Assembly: GCA_023333565.1 (NCBI GenBank)
Contig: JAJKFH010002198.1
Coordinates: forward strand, 2,728,001-2,792,000
Reading direction: 5' to 3'
Length of the DNA: 64,000 nucleotides
From: Puffinus mauretanicus
Taxonomy: Eukaryota; Chordata; Aves; Procellariiformes; Procellariidae
The position numbers were made by a program, and so were the translations under genes. Shown piece by piece: positions 62,761-64,000 of this stretch (the stretch's first letter is position 1; every line of letters starts with the position of its first letter). The notes under the pieces are model-generated. The model was not told the origin of the DNA, ran no database searches, and saw only the letters and a list, made by a program, of their open reading frames with translations.

Positions 62761-63175
62761 GGACTTCAGTAAGGCTCCTCACTACAAGAAGGACATTGAG
62801 GTGCTGGAGCGTGTCCAGAGAAGGGCAACGAAGCTGGTGAAGAGCCTGGAGCACAAGTCTTATGAGGAGCGGCTGAGGGAACTGGGGTTGTTTAGTCTGG
62901 AGAAGAGGAGGCTGAGGGGAGACCTCATCGCGCTCTACAACTACCTGAAAGGAGGTTGTAGCGAGGTGGGTGTTGGTCTCTTCTCCCAAGTAACTACCGA
63001 TAGGACGAGAGGAAATGGCCTCAAGTTGCGCCAGGGGAGGTTTAGATTGGACATTAGGAAAATTTCTTTACTGAAAGAGTGGTCAGCCTTGGAACAGGCT
63101 GCCCAGGGAAGTGGTTCACCATCCCTGGAAGTATTTAAAAGACGTGTAGATGAGGCGCTTAGGGACATGGTTTAG
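62761..63175 (+). pseudogene. CR1 ORF2 remnant (copy B) with compensating indels
   Basis: The open frame runs from the CR1 start to the TAG at 63173-63175. In order it shows DFSKA (reverse-transcriptase motif A context), [35 protein letters not shown], a [17 protein letters not shown] block and [19 protein letters not shown]. Against copy A it lacks 1 base near 63057, 1 near 63086 and 4 near 63115, six in total. The frame is therefore scrambled for about 20 codons and then restored. Most of the reverse-transcriptase domain and all of the endonuclease are missing; it cannot be functional. Confidence 0.85.
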
Positions 63176-63266
63176 TGGGCATGGTGGTGTTGGGTTGACG
63201 GTTGGACTCGATGATCTTAGAGGTCTTTTCCAACCTTAATGATTCTATGATTCTATGATTCTATGA
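62761..63266 (+). mobile_element. CR1 LINE, 5'-truncated 3' end (copy B)
   Basis: A plus-strand CR1 with the C-terminal part of ORF2, the phrase GGTTGGACTCGATGATCTTA and a tail of three ATTCTATG-type units (63241-63266). It extends about 120 bp further 5' than copy A. The first 15 bases, GGACTTCAGTAAGGC, look like the CR1 reverse-transcriptase motif around DFSKA. The next bases jump to a part near the C-terminus ([13 protein letters not shown]), so an internal deletion is likely. No target-site duplication is visible, as usual for CR1. Confidence 0.93.
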
Positions 63267-64000
63267 CTAGTTAGATAACATTTAACCTTTCAATTCATTA
63301 AGGATTCTCTTAAATGAATCCTGGGTCCCTACAGCAGATTATACACTCATAAAATTTCTGGTCCCCTCTTAAATACTGCAGGTCCAAAGTAGCTCTTATT
63401 TCACATAAATCAAAAGGTGCTCAGTGAGAAATGACAATTTTTTTCTAATTACGGATCTGCAAATAAAATATATGCATCACCTCAGTACGTAATTGAACAA
63501 TACAGTACAGCAAAGGAACTGAACAAAGACAGAAAGATCCAAAATATGACAAATAAATCCATGATATATTTTCAATAAAGAATTAAAAAAATGTTTAAAA
63601 ATCTTGAGGTTTGCGGAGGAAAATAATATTCATAGCAACTTCTAAAAGACAAGCTCTTTCAAGAGATCATAAACAATAATATTAAAAGATAAAGAAGGCC
63701 TGTTGGGGTTTTTTTCCCAGTTGTCTGCGATAAAATCTGAATGATTCTTGGAATATATTCTCAGGGATGAACTTTGCCACTCATTATTTCCAAATGCAGG
63801 TGGAAAACAGACATCTCCTTATTAGCGTTACTAGCACATGAGTTCAGTTGTTAATGTTGCTGATGCAAAATACAACTGTTCATAAATATAGAAAGTGTGC
63901 ATTGGTGGTGCGTTCTACATATTACTACTTACACTTCTTTTTAAATTGTCTGGGCCTTTTAATGACAAAATTTTCCTAGTAATAAAAATATTAGAATACT
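63267..64000. other. Non-coding, AT-rich unique DNA
   Basis: Nothing recognisable after the CR1 tail up to the window edge; no open frame of note. Confidence 0.65.

Overview
The window looks like nuclear DNA from a bird. The evidence is two 3' ends of CR1 LINEs with the avian-type ATTCTATG tail, four solo LTRs of one endogenous-retrovirus family of a kind widespread in birds, faint MIR-like SINE relics, and an otherwise AT-rich, repeat-poor background. I found no host protein-coding exon, rRNA or intact tRNA gene that I can defend. The open frames present are short (longest 159 codons), often overlap on both strands, and resemble no family I know. The piece is most simply read as an intergenic stretch or the inside of a very long intron.

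Layout. 1-19310: unique, AT-rich DNA with a G-quadruplex-type G tract (1393-1420), an 18-bp perfect palindrome (1103-1120), a 24-bp tandem duplication (9091-9138) and a minus-strand MIR-like relic (about 13546-13666). 19316-24138: two minus-strand solo LTRs, 3.7 kb apart, each with its own short target-site duplication (exact in one, 4 of 5 bases in the other). 24140-33100: unique DNA with a second MIR-like relic next to a cluster of SOX/POU/homeodomain-type motifs (24785-24985), a 25-bp scrap of LTR end (27171-27195) and a 69-bp tandem duplication (28227-28364). 33110-33860: a conspicuous CpG- and GC-rich patch with the longest open frame and a perfect 10-bp-arm hairpin. 34000-47550: unique DNA with a third SINE-like relic (about 38911-39012) and small repeats. 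47554-51214: two plus-strand solo LTRs with a minus-strand CR1 3' end between them. 51220-62734: unique DNA with a GC-rich, splice-signal-bearing patch near 56 kb. 62735-63266: a plus-strand CR1 3' end that begins at a perfect 26-bp palindrome. 63267-64000: unique DNA.

The most interesting signals are: (a) a stretch in the U3 part of the LTR family that reads, antisense to the LTR, like the D-arm/A-box of a lysine tRNA; (b) an intact CRE palindrome plus TATA box in that LTR; (c) the palindrome and microhomology at the 5' junction of the 62.7-kb CR1; (d) the 33-kb CpG-rich patch; and (e) the MIR relic beside a dense transcription-factor motif cluster. No working system of genes is visible; the window's content is retroelement remains plus possible regulatory DNA.
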